This document shows positions 41,114 to 50,362 of a stretch of 59,336 nucleotides of DNA, piece by piece. Below the pieces are notes generated by a model. That model made no database searches. It was given only the letters and a program-made list of their open reading frames with translations, and was not told the DNA's origin. The stretch lies in NCBI GenBank assembly GCA_964397995.1, contig CAYNLG010000014.1, positions 1-59,336 of the forward strand. Direction: 5' to 3'. The position numbers were made by a program, and so were the translations under genes. This DNA is from CAYNLG01 sp964397995 (GTDB taxonomy: Bacteria; Planctomycetota; Phycisphaerae; FEN-1346). Position 1 is the stretch's first letter; every line of letters begins with the position of its first letter.

Positions 41114-42211
41114 GTGGTCTACCTCGTCAGCATCCTGGTCTTCGGCGGGCTTCTGGCGGCCCTGGCGGCGGGGCTGGTGGTGGCCGAACGCCGCCTCCTC
41201 AACTACGGCACCTGCGAGATCCGCATCAACGGCGGCGAGCGCGTCCTGGAGGTCGAGGGTGGCCAGACGCTCCTGGAAACGCTGAACGAGGAGGAAATCT
41301 ACATCCCGTCGGCGTGCGGTGGCCAGGGGACGTGCGGCTACTGCAAGGTGGCGGTGCTCGAGGGCGGCGGACCGCTCCTGCCGACGGAGCTCCCGATGCT
41401 GGAGCGGAAGGAACGCCGATCCGGCGTGCGCCTCGCGTGCCAGGTCAAGGTCCGCGGGCCGATGACGCTTCGCATCCCCGAGGATATCCTGAACGTCCAG
41501 CTCTTCGAGGCGACGGTGGAGTCGACGCGCGATCTGACGCCTGACACCAGGGAGATCCGCTTCCGCCTGGTCGAGCCCGCGGAGATCCACCACCGGCCGG
41601 GCCAGTACGTCCAGGTCCAGGCGCCCTCGCCCGAGGGGCCGGTGTGGCGGGCGTACTCGATCAGCTCGCCGGTGCACGAGCCGACCGTGGTGGAACTGGT
41701 GGTGCGGCTGGTGCCGAGCGGAGTCGGCTCGACCTACCTGCCCACCCTCGAGGTCGGAGACACGGTCACGTTCACGGGCCCGTTCGGCGAGTTCGAGCTC
41801 GACCCGTCGCCCGAGACGGAGGTGGTGTGCGTGGCGGGCGGGTGCGGGATGGCGCCGGTCAAGAACATCATCGAGTCGCTCGCCCGCGAGCAACCCGAGC
41901 GGCCGGTCTGGCTCTTCTTCGGTTGCCGCACCACACGCGACAGCTTCTACCGCGAGATGTGGGAGGACCTGCGCGACCGGATGCCGAACCTGCACGTCGT
42001 GTACGCCCTCTCGGAACCCGGGCCGGAAGACACCGACTGGCCCGGCGAGACCGGCTTCATCCACCTCTCGGTGGACCGGTACCTGGAGCCGGGGGCGCAG
42101 CGGCAGGCGTTTCTGTGCGGGCCGGAACCGATGGTGGTGGCCGTGCAGCGGGTTCTGGAGGAGAAGGGCCTCGGGGACGAGGACATCTTCTACGACGATT
42201 TCGGGGGCTGA
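41114..42211 (+). CDS. nqrF: Na+-NQR subunit F, NADH-oxidising FAD/2Fe-2S subunit
   Basis: 365-residue electron-input subunit. One N-terminal membrane helix (about 4-24), a ferredoxin domain with 2Fe-2S ligands Cys68, Cys74, Cys77 and Cys109, an FAD-binding barrel with RAYSISSP, and an NADH domain with GGCGMAPVKNII and FLCGPEPMV. Start is GTG 41114. Its presence, rather than RnfB, marks the operon as Nqr type. Length is shorter than the ~405 of Vibrio NqrF, but the domains are complete. Confidence 0.95.
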   Translation: MVYLVSILVFGGLLAALAAGLVVAERRLLNYGTCEIRINGGERVLEVEGGQTLLETLNEEEIYIPSACGGQGTCGYCKVAVLEGGGPLLPTELPMLERKERRSGVRLACQVKVRGPMTLRIPEDILNVQLFEATVESTRDLTPDTREIRFRLVEPAEIHHRPGQYVQVQAPSPEGPVWRAYSISSPVHEPTVVELVVRLVPSGVGSTYLPTLEVGDTVTFTGPFGEFELDPSPETEVVCVAGGCGMAPVKNIIESLAREQPERPVWLFFGCRTTRDSFYREMWEDLRDRMPNLHVVYALSEPGPEDTDWPGETGFIHLSVDRYLEPGAQRQAFLCGPEPMVVAVQRVLEEKGLGDEDIFYDDFGG

Positions 42212-42242
42212 GCAGTACCCGTCCCCTCCGCGCGGGTTCAGC
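42207..42242 (+). terminator. Possible terminator after nqrF
   Basis: Nested inverted repeats: GCTGA (42207-42211, including the stop) with TCAGC (42238-42242), and CCCG (42218-42221) with CGGG (42233-42236). No T-tract follows, so support is weak. Confidence 0.25.
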
Positions 42243-42290
42243 AGGGCGTGGGGTGCGCGCCGGTCTTCAGCGGCGCGAGAGGATAGGACC

Positions 42291-45200
42291 ATGTCGAGAG
42301 CCGCCGGCCATACGGTTCTGCTTGCGATCCTGGCGGCGCTAGCCTTGCTGCCGGGCGTCGCCGACGGGCGCGCCGCACGGCAAGCGACATCGGATGGCAT
42401 GCCGCAAGGCGTGAACACGGCGGAGACGCTGCGTCTGGCCGTCGAGGACCTCGTCGCGACCCACGGTGACGCCTACCCCGGCGGAGGGGCCTATCTGAAG
42501 CGCCTGTCGGCCATCGAGGCGCGCCTGGCCGACGACCCCCGGGATGCGAAGGCCCAGGCGGAGCTTGCGGCGCTTGGGGCCGAGGCGCTTCTGGCGAACC
42601 CCGCCCTGGACTTCGGCCGGCTCCTCTTCGTCAGCCGCGACGCCCGGACCCTCGCCCTGCCGCAGAACTGGCAGGGCAACTGCGCGATGCGCCGCTCGGG
42701 GTACGACGATGTCCTGCGCGTCCTCTCGCCGGTCGCGCCCAACGGCGCAGTCACGACGCTGTACAAGCCCGAGCGCGACGTCTTCGTCGGCGACGTGGAC
42801 CTTGATTTCGACGTCTCGCGTCTGCTCTTCTCGTCGACCGGCACGAAGGGCCGCTGGCATGTCTTCGAGATCCGGGCCGACGGGACGGGCCTGCGCCAGG
42901 TAACGCCGGAGGCGCCCGCCGACGTCGACTCCTACGACGCCTGCTACCTGCCCGACGGACGAATCGTCTATGGCTCGACCGCCGTCCTCCAGGGGGTGCC
43001 GTGCGTGGGCGGGCGGAACCAGGTGGCGAACCTGCACCGCATGAACCCCGACGGCACGGGCATCCGCCGCCTCTGTTTCGACCAGGACCACAACTGGTGC
43101 CCAACGGTCCTCGCCGACGGCCGCGTCGGCTTCACCCGCTGGGAGTACAGCGACACGCCGCATTACTTCACCCGCATCTTCTTCCGGATGAACCCGGACG
43201 GGACGGGCCAGATGGCGGCGTACGGGAGCAACTCGTACTGGCCGAACTCGCTGTTCTACGTGCGGCCGGTGCCAGGGCATCCGTCGAAGGTCGCGGGCAT
43301 CGTCTCCGGCCACCACGGTGTGCCGCGCATGGGCGAGCTGGTGCTCTTCGACGTGGCGTGCGGCCAGCATGAGGCCGACGGGACAGTGCAGCGGATACCC
43401 GGGCGCGGCGACCCCGTGCGGCCGGTGATCCGCGACGGCCTCGTCAACGGGTCCTGGCCGAAGTTCCTGCACCCGTATCCGCTGACGGAGAAGCACCTCC
43501 TGGTCGCTTGTCAGCCGCACCGCAGCGCCCTTTGGGGCCTGTACCTGGTGGACGTGTTCGACAACCTGGTGCTGCTGAGGGAGGAGCCGGGCCGGGCACT
43601 TCTGGAACCGATGCCTTTTCGCCCGCGGCCGCGACCCCAGGTCATCCCCGACAAGGTCGATCCCGAGCGGACCGATGCGACGGTCTACCTGACGGACGTT
43701 TACCGCGGCCCGGGCCTCGCGGGCGTGCCGCGCGGCAGCGTGAAGCGCCTCCGCCTCTTCGCGTTCCACTACGCGTATCATGGGATGGGCGGGCACATCC
43801 ACATCGGCATCGACGGCCCGTGGGACGTGCATCGCATCCTCGGGACGGTGCCGGTCGAGGCGGACGGGTCGGCAGTCTTCCGGGTGCCGGCCAACACGCC
43901 GATTGCGGTCCAGCCGCTCGACGCCAGGGGCAAGGCGCTCCAGGTGATGCGGAGCTGGTTCACGGCGATGCCGGGCGAGAACCTGTCGTGCGTCGGGTGC
44001 CACGAGCGGACGGCCGACGTGCCGCCCGTGACCCGGACGCTGGCGCTGAAGCGGGCCCCCTCAGAGATCGAGCCGTGGTACGGTCCGGCGCGGGGCCTCT
44101 CGTTCAGGCGGGACGTGCAGCCGGTGCTGGACGCCCACTGCATTCGCTGCCACGACGGGTCCAAGCGTGCCGACGGCAAGGCCCTGCCCGACCTGCGGGT
44201 CGACGGGTCCGGCGGCCAGGGCCAGAAGGGCCGTTTCACGCCCAGCTACGTGGCCCTGCACCCCTATGTCCGTCGGCCGGGACCCGAGAGCGATTACCAC
44301 GTCCTGCGCGCCGCCGAGTATCACGCCGACACGAGCGAGCTCGTGCAGATGCTCCGCAAGGGCCATCACGGGGTGCAGCTGGACGCGGAGGGCTGGGACC
44401 GGATCATCACATGGATCGACCTGAACGTGCCCGACCACGGGACGTGGAGCGAACACCGGGCCATTCGCGGCACCATGCACGAACGGCGGCTCGCGACGGC
44501 GCGCCAGTACGCGAACCTGCACGAGGACCCCGAGGCCATTCCCGACGACCTGCCACCGTACGAGACGCGGGGCGGCGCGCAGGGCATCCACATGGCCCCG
44601 GCGGCGGGCGCGACGGCGCCGGTCCGATGCGAGGGCTGGCCCTTCGACGCCGCCGAGGCCGCGCGGCGCCAGGTGGCCATGGGCGAGACCGAGATGGCCG
44701 TCGACCTGGGACCGGGCCCGGACGGGAAGCCGGTGGCATTGGCGCTGGTCCGAGTGCCGGCCGGCGCATTCGTCATGGGCGACGCCGAGGGCCTGGCCGA
44801 CGAACGGCCGACGGCGCGCGTCGCCATCGAGCGGCCCTTCTGGATCGGCCGCGTCGAGGTCACCAACGCCCAGTTCACCCGCTTCGACCCGGAGCACACC
44901 AGCGGTGTCATCAGCGAGTTCAACAAGGACCAGAGCCGCCGGGGCATCCCGGCCGACGGCGGCGGGCAGCCGGCGATCCGCATCTCGTGGGACGCGGCCA
45001 TGGCCTTCTGCCGCTGGCTCTCGGAACGGACCGGACGGGAGTTCACGTTGCCGACCGAGGCCCAGTGGGAGTGGGCCTGCCGCGCGGGCACCGCCACCGA
45101 CCTGGCATACGGCCCGGTAGGCACGGACTTCGGCCGGACCGCCAACCTGGCGGACACGCGGCTGAACGCGCTGACGCGGCGGGACTCGCCGAACTGGATT

Positions 45201-45524
45201 CCGACCGTCGACACCGTGGACGACCGCGGCACGGTGACGGCCCCGGTCGGGCGGTACGAACCGAACGCCTGGGGCCTCTGCGACATGCACGGCAACGCCG
45301 CCGAGTGGACGCGGTCGGCGTACCGGCCCTACCCGTACGACCCGAGCGACGGACGCGACGCCCCCGCCGCCGGGGGGCGGAAAGTCGTTCGCGGCGGATC
45401 GTTCTACGACCGGCCGAAGCGAGCCCGGTCGGCGATGCGGCTGGCGTACCCTCCGTGGCAGCGGGTGTGGAACGTGGGGTTCCGCGTCGTCTGCGAGGGC
45501 GAGGCGCCGGCGGTTGCCCCGTAG
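42291..45524 (+). CDS. Exported beta-propeller di-haem cytochrome with C-terminal SUMF1-like domain (hydrazine-synthase-alpha-like)
   Basis: 1077 residues with a signal peptide (hydrophobic stretch to about residue 25). Residues about 100-450 are TolB-like propeller repeats (YLPDGRIVYGST, MNPDGTGIRRL, MNPDGTGQMAA). Two c-type haem motifs follow: CVGCH near 566 and CIRCH near 617. Residues about 795-1070 form a formylglycine-generating-enzyme-like (SUMF1) fold: VPAGAFVMGD, LPTEAQWEWACRAG, GNAAEWTRSAY, VVRGGSFYD. The catalytic Cys residues expected after RGGS are not visible, so this part is probably a binding module. The propeller-haem part resembles HzsA-related proteins of planctomycetes. 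It heads a glycan-catabolism region; electron-carrier or oxidase function is inferred. Confidence 0.8.
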   Translation: MSRAAGHTVLLAILAALALLPGVADGRAARQATSDGMPQGVNTAETLRLAVEDLVATHGDAYPGGGAYLKRLSAIEARLADDPRDAKAQAELAALGAEALLANPALDFGRLLFVSRDARTLALPQNWQGNCAMRRSGYDDVLRVLSPVAPNGAVTTLYKPERDVFVGDVDLDFDVSRLLFSSTGTKGRWHVFEIRADGTGLRQVTPEAPADVDSYDACYLPDGRIVYGSTAVLQGVPCVGGRNQVANLHRMNPDGTGIRRLCFDQDHNWCPTVLADGRVGFTRWEYSDTPHYFTRIFFRMNPDGTGQMAAYGSNSYWPNSLFYVRPVPGHPSKVAGIVSGHHGVPRMGELVLFDVACGQHEADGTVQRIPGRGDPVRPVIRDGLVNGSWPKFLHPYPLTEKHLLVACQPHRSALWGLYLVDVFDNLVLLREEPGRALLEPMPFRPRPRPQVIPDKVDPERTDATVYLTDVYRGPGLAGVPRGSVKRLRLFAFHYAYHGMGGHIHIGIDGPWDVHRILGTVPVEADGSAVFRVPANTPIAVQPLDARGKALQVMRSWFTAMPGENLSCVGCHERTADVPPVTRTLALKRAPSEIEPWYGPARGLSFRRDVQPVLDAHCIRCHDGSKRADGKALPDLRVDGSGGQGQKGRFTPSYVALHPYVRRPGPESDYHVLRAAEYHADTSELVQMLRKGHHGVQLDAEGWDRIITWIDLNVPDHGTWSEHRAIRGTMHERRLATARQYANLHEDPEAIPDDLPPYETRGGAQGIHMAPAAGATAPVRCEGWPFDAAEAARRQVAMGETEMAVDLGPGPDGKPVALALVRVPAGAFVMGDAEGLADERPTARVAIERPFWIGRVEVTNAQFTRFDPEHTSGVISEFNKDQSRRGIPADGGGQPAIRISWDAAMAFCRWLSERTGREFTLPTEAQWEWACRAGTATDLAYGPVGTDFGRTANLADTRLNALTRRDSPNWIPTVDTVDDRGTVTAPVGRYEPNAWGLCDMHGNAAEWTRSAYRPYPYDPSDGRDAPAAGGRKVVRGGSFYDRPKRARSAMRLAYPPWQRVWNVGFRVVCEGEAPAVAP

Positions 45525-45593
45525 CGAGTGCCGCGGCCCGTTACCTTCCGCGCCCCCGCGGGTTCAAAGCCTGGCCCGTTCTGGAGAAGACGC

Positions 45594-46853
45594 ATGGCCC
45601 GACCGACGAAGCTCACGCGGCGCGGATTCCTGAAGCGGACGGCAGCGGGTGGGGCCGTCGCGGCCATCGGGCTGCCGATGGTCATCCCCGGCTCGGCCCT
45701 CGGCCTGAACGGCGCGACCGCCCCGAGCAACCGCATCACCATGGGCGTCGTGGGCGTCGGCGGACGCGGCGCGGGAGACATGAAGACCTTCATGGGCTTC
45801 TCCGAGGTCCGCGTGGTGGCCGTCTGCGACGTCTTCCAGGGTCGGCGCCAGCAGGCCAAGGCCATCGTCGACACGCACTATGGGGACTCGGGCTGCGCGG
45901 CTGCGCTGGACTACCGGGAGGTGACGCGGCGGGACGACGTCGACACGGTCCTCGTGGGCACGCCGGACCACTGGCATGCCATTCCGACCATCGATGCCTG
46001 CCGCCACGGCAAGGACGTCTTCTGCGAGAAACCGCTCACCCTCACGATCCGCGAAGGCCGCGAGATGGTCAATGCCGCCCGAGCCTACGGCCGCGTCGTC
46101 TCGGGCGGAAGCCAGCGGGTCATCGGCGACTACGGCCGTCTCTCCCGCTACATCCACAACGGCTCCCTTGGCGAGGTCCAGGAGGTGTGGGTCAACATCG
46201 GCGGACCGAGCCGCCCGTGCGACCTGCCCGGGGAGGCCGTGCCGCCCGGTCTGGACTGGGACCGCTGGCTCGGCCCCGCCCCCTGGGCGCCGTACCACCC
46301 ACACCGGTGCTCGAGGGCCTACGGCCTGGACGGCAAGGGGTGGCGCACCTGGCGCGACTACTCGGGCGGCATGATGACCGACTGGGGCGGCCACAAGTTC
46401 GGCGGCGCCCTGCACGCCCTCGGGCTCGACCACACCGGCCCGGTCGAGGTCGTCCCGCCCGACGGCAAAGACCACCCGGACCTGACCTACGTCTTCGCGA
46501 ACGGGGTCCGGATCTACCACTCCGGCCGCCACGGCGGACACCAGACCTACCGCGGGACGCTGGGAATGGCCCCCGGGCCGAACCAGCCCCCCCCGGCACC
46601 GAACAAGCCGATGCGCGGGTACCACGGGGCAGGCGGCCTGGGTGGCGACTTCGTGCACTGCGTGCGGACGCGGGAGCGGCCGTTCCGCGACGTCGAGTAT
46701 GCCCACCGGACGGCCACCGTGTGCCACCTCGGCAACATCGCCTACAGGCTGAAACGGACGCTGAAGTGGGATCCGGACCGCGAGGTCTTTGTTGGCGACG
46801 AGGAGGCCAACCGGCTGCTGGACCGCCCACACCGCGAGCCGTACCGGCTGTAG
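45594..46853 (+). CDS. TAT-exported Gfo/Idh/MocA-family oxidoreductase
   Basis: 419-residue NAD(P)-dependent sugar oxidoreductase-like protein. A twin-arginine signal (TRRGFLKRT) and a hydrophobic run to about residue 40 predict export with cofactor. The Rossmann motif is GVVGVGGRGAGD, and the catalytic region has VGTPDHWHAI and FCEKPLT. Planctomycetes encode many such secreted copies. ATG 45594 follows GGAGA at 7 nt and begins the TAT signal. It sits between the two propeller-cytochromes, 69 bp after the first, which suggests joint action on a sugar with electrons passing to cytochrome; that is inference. Confidence 0.9.
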   Translation: MARPTKLTRRGFLKRTAAGGAVAAIGLPMVIPGSALGLNGATAPSNRITMGVVGVGGRGAGDMKTFMGFSEVRVVAVCDVFQGRRQQAKAIVDTHYGDSGCAAALDYREVTRRDDVDTVLVGTPDHWHAIPTIDACRHGKDVFCEKPLTLTIREGREMVNAARAYGRVVSGGSQRVIGDYGRLSRYIHNGSLGEVQEVWVNIGGPSRPCDLPGEAVPPGLDWDRWLGPAPWAPYHPHRCSRAYGLDGKGWRTWRDYSGGMMTDWGGHKFGGALHALGLDHTGPVEVVPPDGKDHPDLTYVFANGVRIYHSGRHGGHQTYRGTLGMAPGPNQPPPAPNKPMRGYHGAGGLGGDFVHCVRTRERPFRDVEYAHRTATVCHLGNIAYRLKRTLKWDPDREVFVGDEEANRLLDRPHREPYRL

Positions 46854-46885
46854 GGCCGGGCCCGGACCGGTTGATCGCCATCGCG

Positions 46886-46900
46886 GCGGGCGTCGCCCGC
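46886..46900 (+). terminator. Hairpin after the Gfo/Idh gene
   Basis: GCGGGC (46886-46891), loop GTC, GCCCGC (46895-46900), 33 bp after the stop codon. Followed by GGTATTT, a poor T-tract. Confidence 0.35.
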
Positions 46901-46923
46901 GGTATTTCCGCGTCACCCCCCCC

Positions 46924-46953
46924 TTGCCTGGCGGGTTCGCACTGGTGAAGAAT
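46924..46953 (+). promoter_or_regulatory. Possible promoter TTGCCT-18-AAGAAT
   Basis: TTGCCT at 46924-46929 and AAGAAT at 46948-46953, upstream of the second propeller-cytochrome gene. The -10 matches 4/6. Confidence 0.3.
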
Positions 46954-46997
46954 GGCTTTGGTGCGGACTTAGAGGGTGCAGCTACGTTGAGGACGGC

Positions 46998-49499
46998 ATG
47001 ATGCGCACGGGATGGAGACGGATCAGCATTGCGGCAGTCCTGGTGGCCGCGGCATTCGCGACGGCCCAGACGGCTGCGCCGCCGGTATCGTCCGACCCCG
47101 CAGCCCTGGACCACGAGGCCGAGTGGCGGGCCCAGTACGCCGACATCGTCGCCTACATGAAGAGCCTGCCCCGCGAGGCGCGGGTGCAGGTGCCGGCGGC
47201 GCCGCGGCGCGAGCCGTCGGACAAGATGGCCCGGGCCGCCCAGCAAGCCTACCGCGACGAGGCGACGATTCTGCCCGGGGACCGGGACCCGGCGGACGTG
47301 GTGGTCCGGCGGGTGGGAGCGCTGCTCGGACACATGAAGAAGCGGTACCCGCGGTTTGACGGGCAAGACCTGGCCCGGGAGCTCATCGCCCTGCGGAAGC
47401 GGCTGGAGGCCGCGTCAATCGACGACGCCGAGGCGCGGCTCGCGCTCTATCACGACGCCTGCCGGCTCCGCCGCCGCGTCATGTTCGCCCACCCGAAAGC
47501 GGACTTCGACCGGGTGCTTTTCATCAAGAAGCACTTCTCGCGCGCGAGCCACATGTGCGACCAGTACTTCGGGAAGAACGCGCGGGGCGGCGGCGGCCTG
47601 TACGTACTGGAAGACCCGTTCGGCCCTTCACCGCGCATCCGCGACGTCTTGGCCGGCTCGGTGGTTGAGAAAGGCCGCCTGAAGGGGCAGACACTGGAGG
47701 GCGGGGGCTTCCTGTCGCCGGACCTCTCCTACGACGGCCGCACGGTCGTCTTCGCCTACAGCGAGTGCGAGGGCGGCGGGTGGGAGAAGGAAGCCTGCTT
47801 CCACATCTTCGAGGTCAACGTCGACGGCACGGGCCTTGTGCAACTCACGGACGGACCGACGAACGACTTCGACCCGTGTTTCTTGCCGAATGGGCGGATC
47901 CTGTTCAACTCGGAGCGGCGCGGCGGTTTCGGGCGCTGTCACGGACGACCGGTGCCGACTTACACGCTGCACTCGATGAACGCCGACGGGACGGACATCG
48001 TCACGAACAGCTACCACGAGACGAACGAGTGGCACCCGAGCGTCAACAGCGAGGGCCTCGTGGTGTACTCGCGGTGGGATTACGTCGACCGCGACTCGGA
48101 CATTGCCCACCACCCGTGGATCACGACGCCCGACGGGCGCGACGCCCGGGCGCTGCATGGCAACTTCCCCATCCCGCCGCATGGCCGCAACTGGCGGCCG
48201 TGGATGGAACTCGACGTCAAGTCGATTCCCGGTTCGCACCGGTACATCGCGACGGCGGCGCCGCACCACGGGCAGGCGTTCGGGTCGCTGGTGCTGCTGG
48301 ACCCGGACATCGAAGACGACGACGTGATGAGCCAGCTCGAGCGGATCACGCCCGACACGCTCTTCCCGGAGAGCGAAGGCAGCCGCGGCCTGTGGGTCTA
48401 CGGGACCGCTTGGCCGCTCAGCGAGGACCTGTACCTGTGCGTCCACCGGCCGGTGTCGTCGGCCAAGGGCGGCACCTTCGGCATCTACCTGCTCGACAGC
48501 TTCGGTAATCGGGAGTTGCTGTACCGGGACGCGTCGATCCACTGCCAGAGCCCCATGCCGCTCCGGGCCCGGCCCCGGCCGCCCGTCGTGACGCGTCTGG
48601 CGGACGTGGCCAAGCCGAAAGGCGATGCGGCCACCGGCGAGGGGCCGCCGCGAAGCACCGACGCGTCAACCGAGGGCACGGTCCTGTGCGTGGACGTCTA
48701 CGACGGGCTGCTGCCTTGGCCCGAAGGCACACGCATCGAGAAGCTCCGGATCATCCAGCTCTTTCCCAAGGCGACGCCGAAGTCCAACCGGCCGCGCATC
48801 AACATCGGGTCCCAGTCGCTGGCGCGCGGCGTGCTGGGGACGGTGCCGGTGGAGGAGGACGGGAGCTGCTACTTCAAGGCCCCGGCCGGGAAGTCGATCT
48901 ACTTCCAGGCTCTCGACGCCGAGGGCCGCGCGGTCCAGTCGATGCGGAGCCTGACGTACGTCCAGCCCGGCCAGCGGCTGGCCTGCCAGGGCTGCCATGA
49001 GCCGCGCTACCGTGCCCCGAGCCCGCCGCCCGCGATGCCGCTGGCCCTGCGGCGGGAGCCGTCGGAGATCGAGCCGGATGTGGAGGGCTCGTACCCCCTG
49101 CTGTATCCGAGGCTGGTGCAGCCCGTGCTCGACAGGCATTGCGTGGCGTGCCACAAGAAACAGAAGGACGCCCCGGACCTCGATGGCACGGTCCTGGACA
49201 AGAACCACTGGACGCAGTCCTACGCGGTGCTGGCGCGGATGGGCTTCTGGCTGAACGGGGGCAACGGGGCGATACGGCACGACCGAACGGGCGGGTCGCG
49301 GACGTATCCGGGCGAGTTCGGAGCCTTGGCGTCGCCGCTCTACGAGAAGCTCCGCGCGGGCCACAAGGGCGTGAAGCTCCCGGCCGGGGATCTGTACCGC
49401 ATCACGCTGTGGCTGGACTGCAACACGAACTTCTTCGGCGCGTACCGCGAGACCGAGGCTCAGGCCAAGGGCATCGTGGTGACGCCGGAGATCGAATAG
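46998..49499 (+). CDS. Exported beta-propeller di-haem cytochrome (hydrazine-synthase-alpha-like), second copy
   Basis: 833 residues with a signal peptide (to about residue 26). Propeller repeats of the TolB kind (LSPDLSYDGRTVVFAYSE, FLPNGRILFNSE, MNADGTDI) are followed by two c-haem motifs, CQGCH near 664 and CVACH near 715. Order and spacing match the cytochrome at 42291, including GVLGTVPVEEDGS versus ILGTVPVEADGS, so the two are paralogues; this copy lacks the SUMF1-like tail. Two adjacent ATGs (46998, 47001) can start it. HzsA-related proteins occur in planctomycetes that do not make hydrazine; no other anammox gene is present here. Confidence 0.8.
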   Translation: MMRTGWRRISIAAVLVAAAFATAQTAAPPVSSDPAALDHEAEWRAQYADIVAYMKSLPREARVQVPAAPRREPSDKMARAAQQAYRDEATILPGDRDPADVVVRRVGALLGHMKKRYPRFDGQDLARELIALRKRLEAASIDDAEARLALYHDACRLRRRVMFAHPKADFDRVLFIKKHFSRASHMCDQYFGKNARGGGGLYVLEDPFGPSPRIRDVLAGSVVEKGRLKGQTLEGGGFLSPDLSYDGRTVVFAYSECEGGGWEKEACFHIFEVNVDGTGLVQLTDGPTNDFDPCFLPNGRILFNSERRGGFGRCHGRPVPTYTLHSMNADGTDIVTNSYHETNEWHPSVNSEGLVVYSRWDYVDRDSDIAHHPWITTPDGRDARALHGNFPIPPHGRNWRPWMELDVKSIPGSHRYIATAAPHHGQAFGSLVLLDPDIEDDDVMSQLERITPDTLFPESEGSRGLWVYGTAWPLSEDLYLCVHRPVSSAKGGTFGIYLLDSFGNRELLYRDASIHCQSPMPLRARPRPPVVTRLADVAKPKGDAATGEGPPRSTDASTEGTVLCVDVYDGLLPWPEGTRIEKLRIIQLFPKATPKSNRPRINIGSQSLARGVLGTVPVEEDGSCYFKAPAGKSIYFQALDAEGRAVQSMRSLTYVQPGQRLACQGCHEPRYRAPSPPPAMPLALRREPSEIEPDVEGSYPLLYPRLVQPVLDRHCVACHKKQKDAPDLDGTVLDKNHWTQSYAVLARMGFWLNGGNGAIRHDRTGGSRTYPGEFGALASPLYEKLRAGHKGVKLPAGDLYRITLWLDCNTNFFGAYRETEAQAKGIVVTPEIE

Positions 49500-49539
49500 C
49501 CGCCCCACGCCGAGGCATCGTCGCCCGGCTTCCCTTTCG

Positions 49540-49568
49540 TTGCATGCTCCGTCCGTGCGGCGTATAGT
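49540..49568 (+). promoter_or_regulatory. Promoter TTGCAT-17-TATAGT, probably giving a leaderless mRNA
   Basis: TTGCAT at 49540-49545, 17 nt, TATAGT (5/6) at 49563-49568. The ATG of the next gene is at 49576, only 7 nt beyond the -10, so transcription should begin at or next to the start codon. Confidence 0.55.
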
Positions 49569-49575
49569 GGCCCCC

Positions 49576-50340
49576 ATGATCATAGACGCCGATTGCCACG
49601 TTTCGCCGACGCCGGAGGGCGGTGTCAGCATCGGGTATGACGAGTTGCTCCGCCGCATGGACCGGGCCGGGGTCGAGAAGGCCCTGACTTGGCTGCAACC
49701 ACCGTACTGCCGTGAGACCGACGCCGCCAATGCCTACGTCCACCAAGCCATGGCCGAGCATCCGGATCGCATTTTGGGCTTCGGCTGGGCTGACCCGAAC
49801 CTGGGCGTGCCCGAGGCCATCGAGACGGTCCGCCGGTGTACCGAGGATTACGGCTTCTTCGGCGTCAAGCTGAACGGTGCCCAAAACAGCTTCTTCATCG
49901 ACGATCCGAAGCTTGCGATGCCAGTTATCGCGGCAATAGCCGAGACGGGCAAGGTGCTCGCTTTCCACATCGGGGGCGACGCCCCGGAGCACACGCACCC
50001 CATGCGTCTGGCGAAGATCGCCGCCCTCTACCCCGAGAGGCGGATCTTGGCCGTCCACATGGGGGGGGCGGCATTCCACGACCTGTCGCGGGCGTGCATT
50101 GAAGTGGCCGAAGCCCACCCGAACGTGACGCTCGTGGCAAGCGCCATCCGCGAACGGTCGGCCCTCGATGCTCTCGACCGTCTCGGGCCCGACCGCGTCG
50201 CCTTCGGCAGCGACACCCCGTTCGGTCTCATGCACGTGCAGAAGGCCATGTTCGAAGCCTTGCTGGAGGACGTCTCGGCCGACGCCCGCGCCGCGGTCAT
50301 GGGCGGGACGATCGCGCGTGTTCTCGGTACCAAGACCTGA
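49576..50340 (+). CDS. Amidohydrolase-family (ACMSD-like) metal-dependent hydrolase
   Basis: 254-residue TIM-barrel hydrolase of the amidohydrolase-2 type. Metal/catalytic candidates: IDADCH at the start, FHIGGD, VHMGGAAF and FGSDTPFG (late Asp). No signal peptide. ATG 49576 fits the amidohydrolase N-terminus and a promoter placed for leaderless transcription; no ribosome site is present before it. It is followed after 22 bp by the GH30-like gene, so the two probably share a transcript. Substrate unknown; in sugar-degrading loci such enzymes act as lactonases or decarboxylases. Confidence 0.85.
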   Translation: MIIDADCHVSPTPEGGVSIGYDELLRRMDRAGVEKALTWLQPPYCRETDAANAYVHQAMAEHPDRILGFGWADPNLGVPEAIETVRRCTEDYGFFGVKLNGAQNSFFIDDPKLAMPVIAAIAETGKVLAFHIGGDAPEHTHPMRLAKIAALYPERRILAVHMGGAAFHDLSRACIEVAEAHPNVTLVASAIRERSALDALDRLGPDRVAFGSDTPFGLMHVQKAMFEALLEDVSADARAAVMGGTIARVLGTKT

Positions 50341-50362
50341 CCCGGCCCGGAAGGAGAACCGC

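Noticed and set aside
36786..42211. Classification of the operon as Rnf
   Set aside because: Despite the RnfC-like clusters, the last gene is an FAD/2Fe-2S NqrF with an NADH domain, there is no RnfB, and gene order is A-B-C-D-E-F of Nqr.
42291..49499. Hydrazine synthase, implying anammox metabolism
   Set aside because: Only alpha-like architecture is present; beta/gamma subunits, hydrazine dehydrogenase and hao-like genes are absent, and the context is sugar catabolism.
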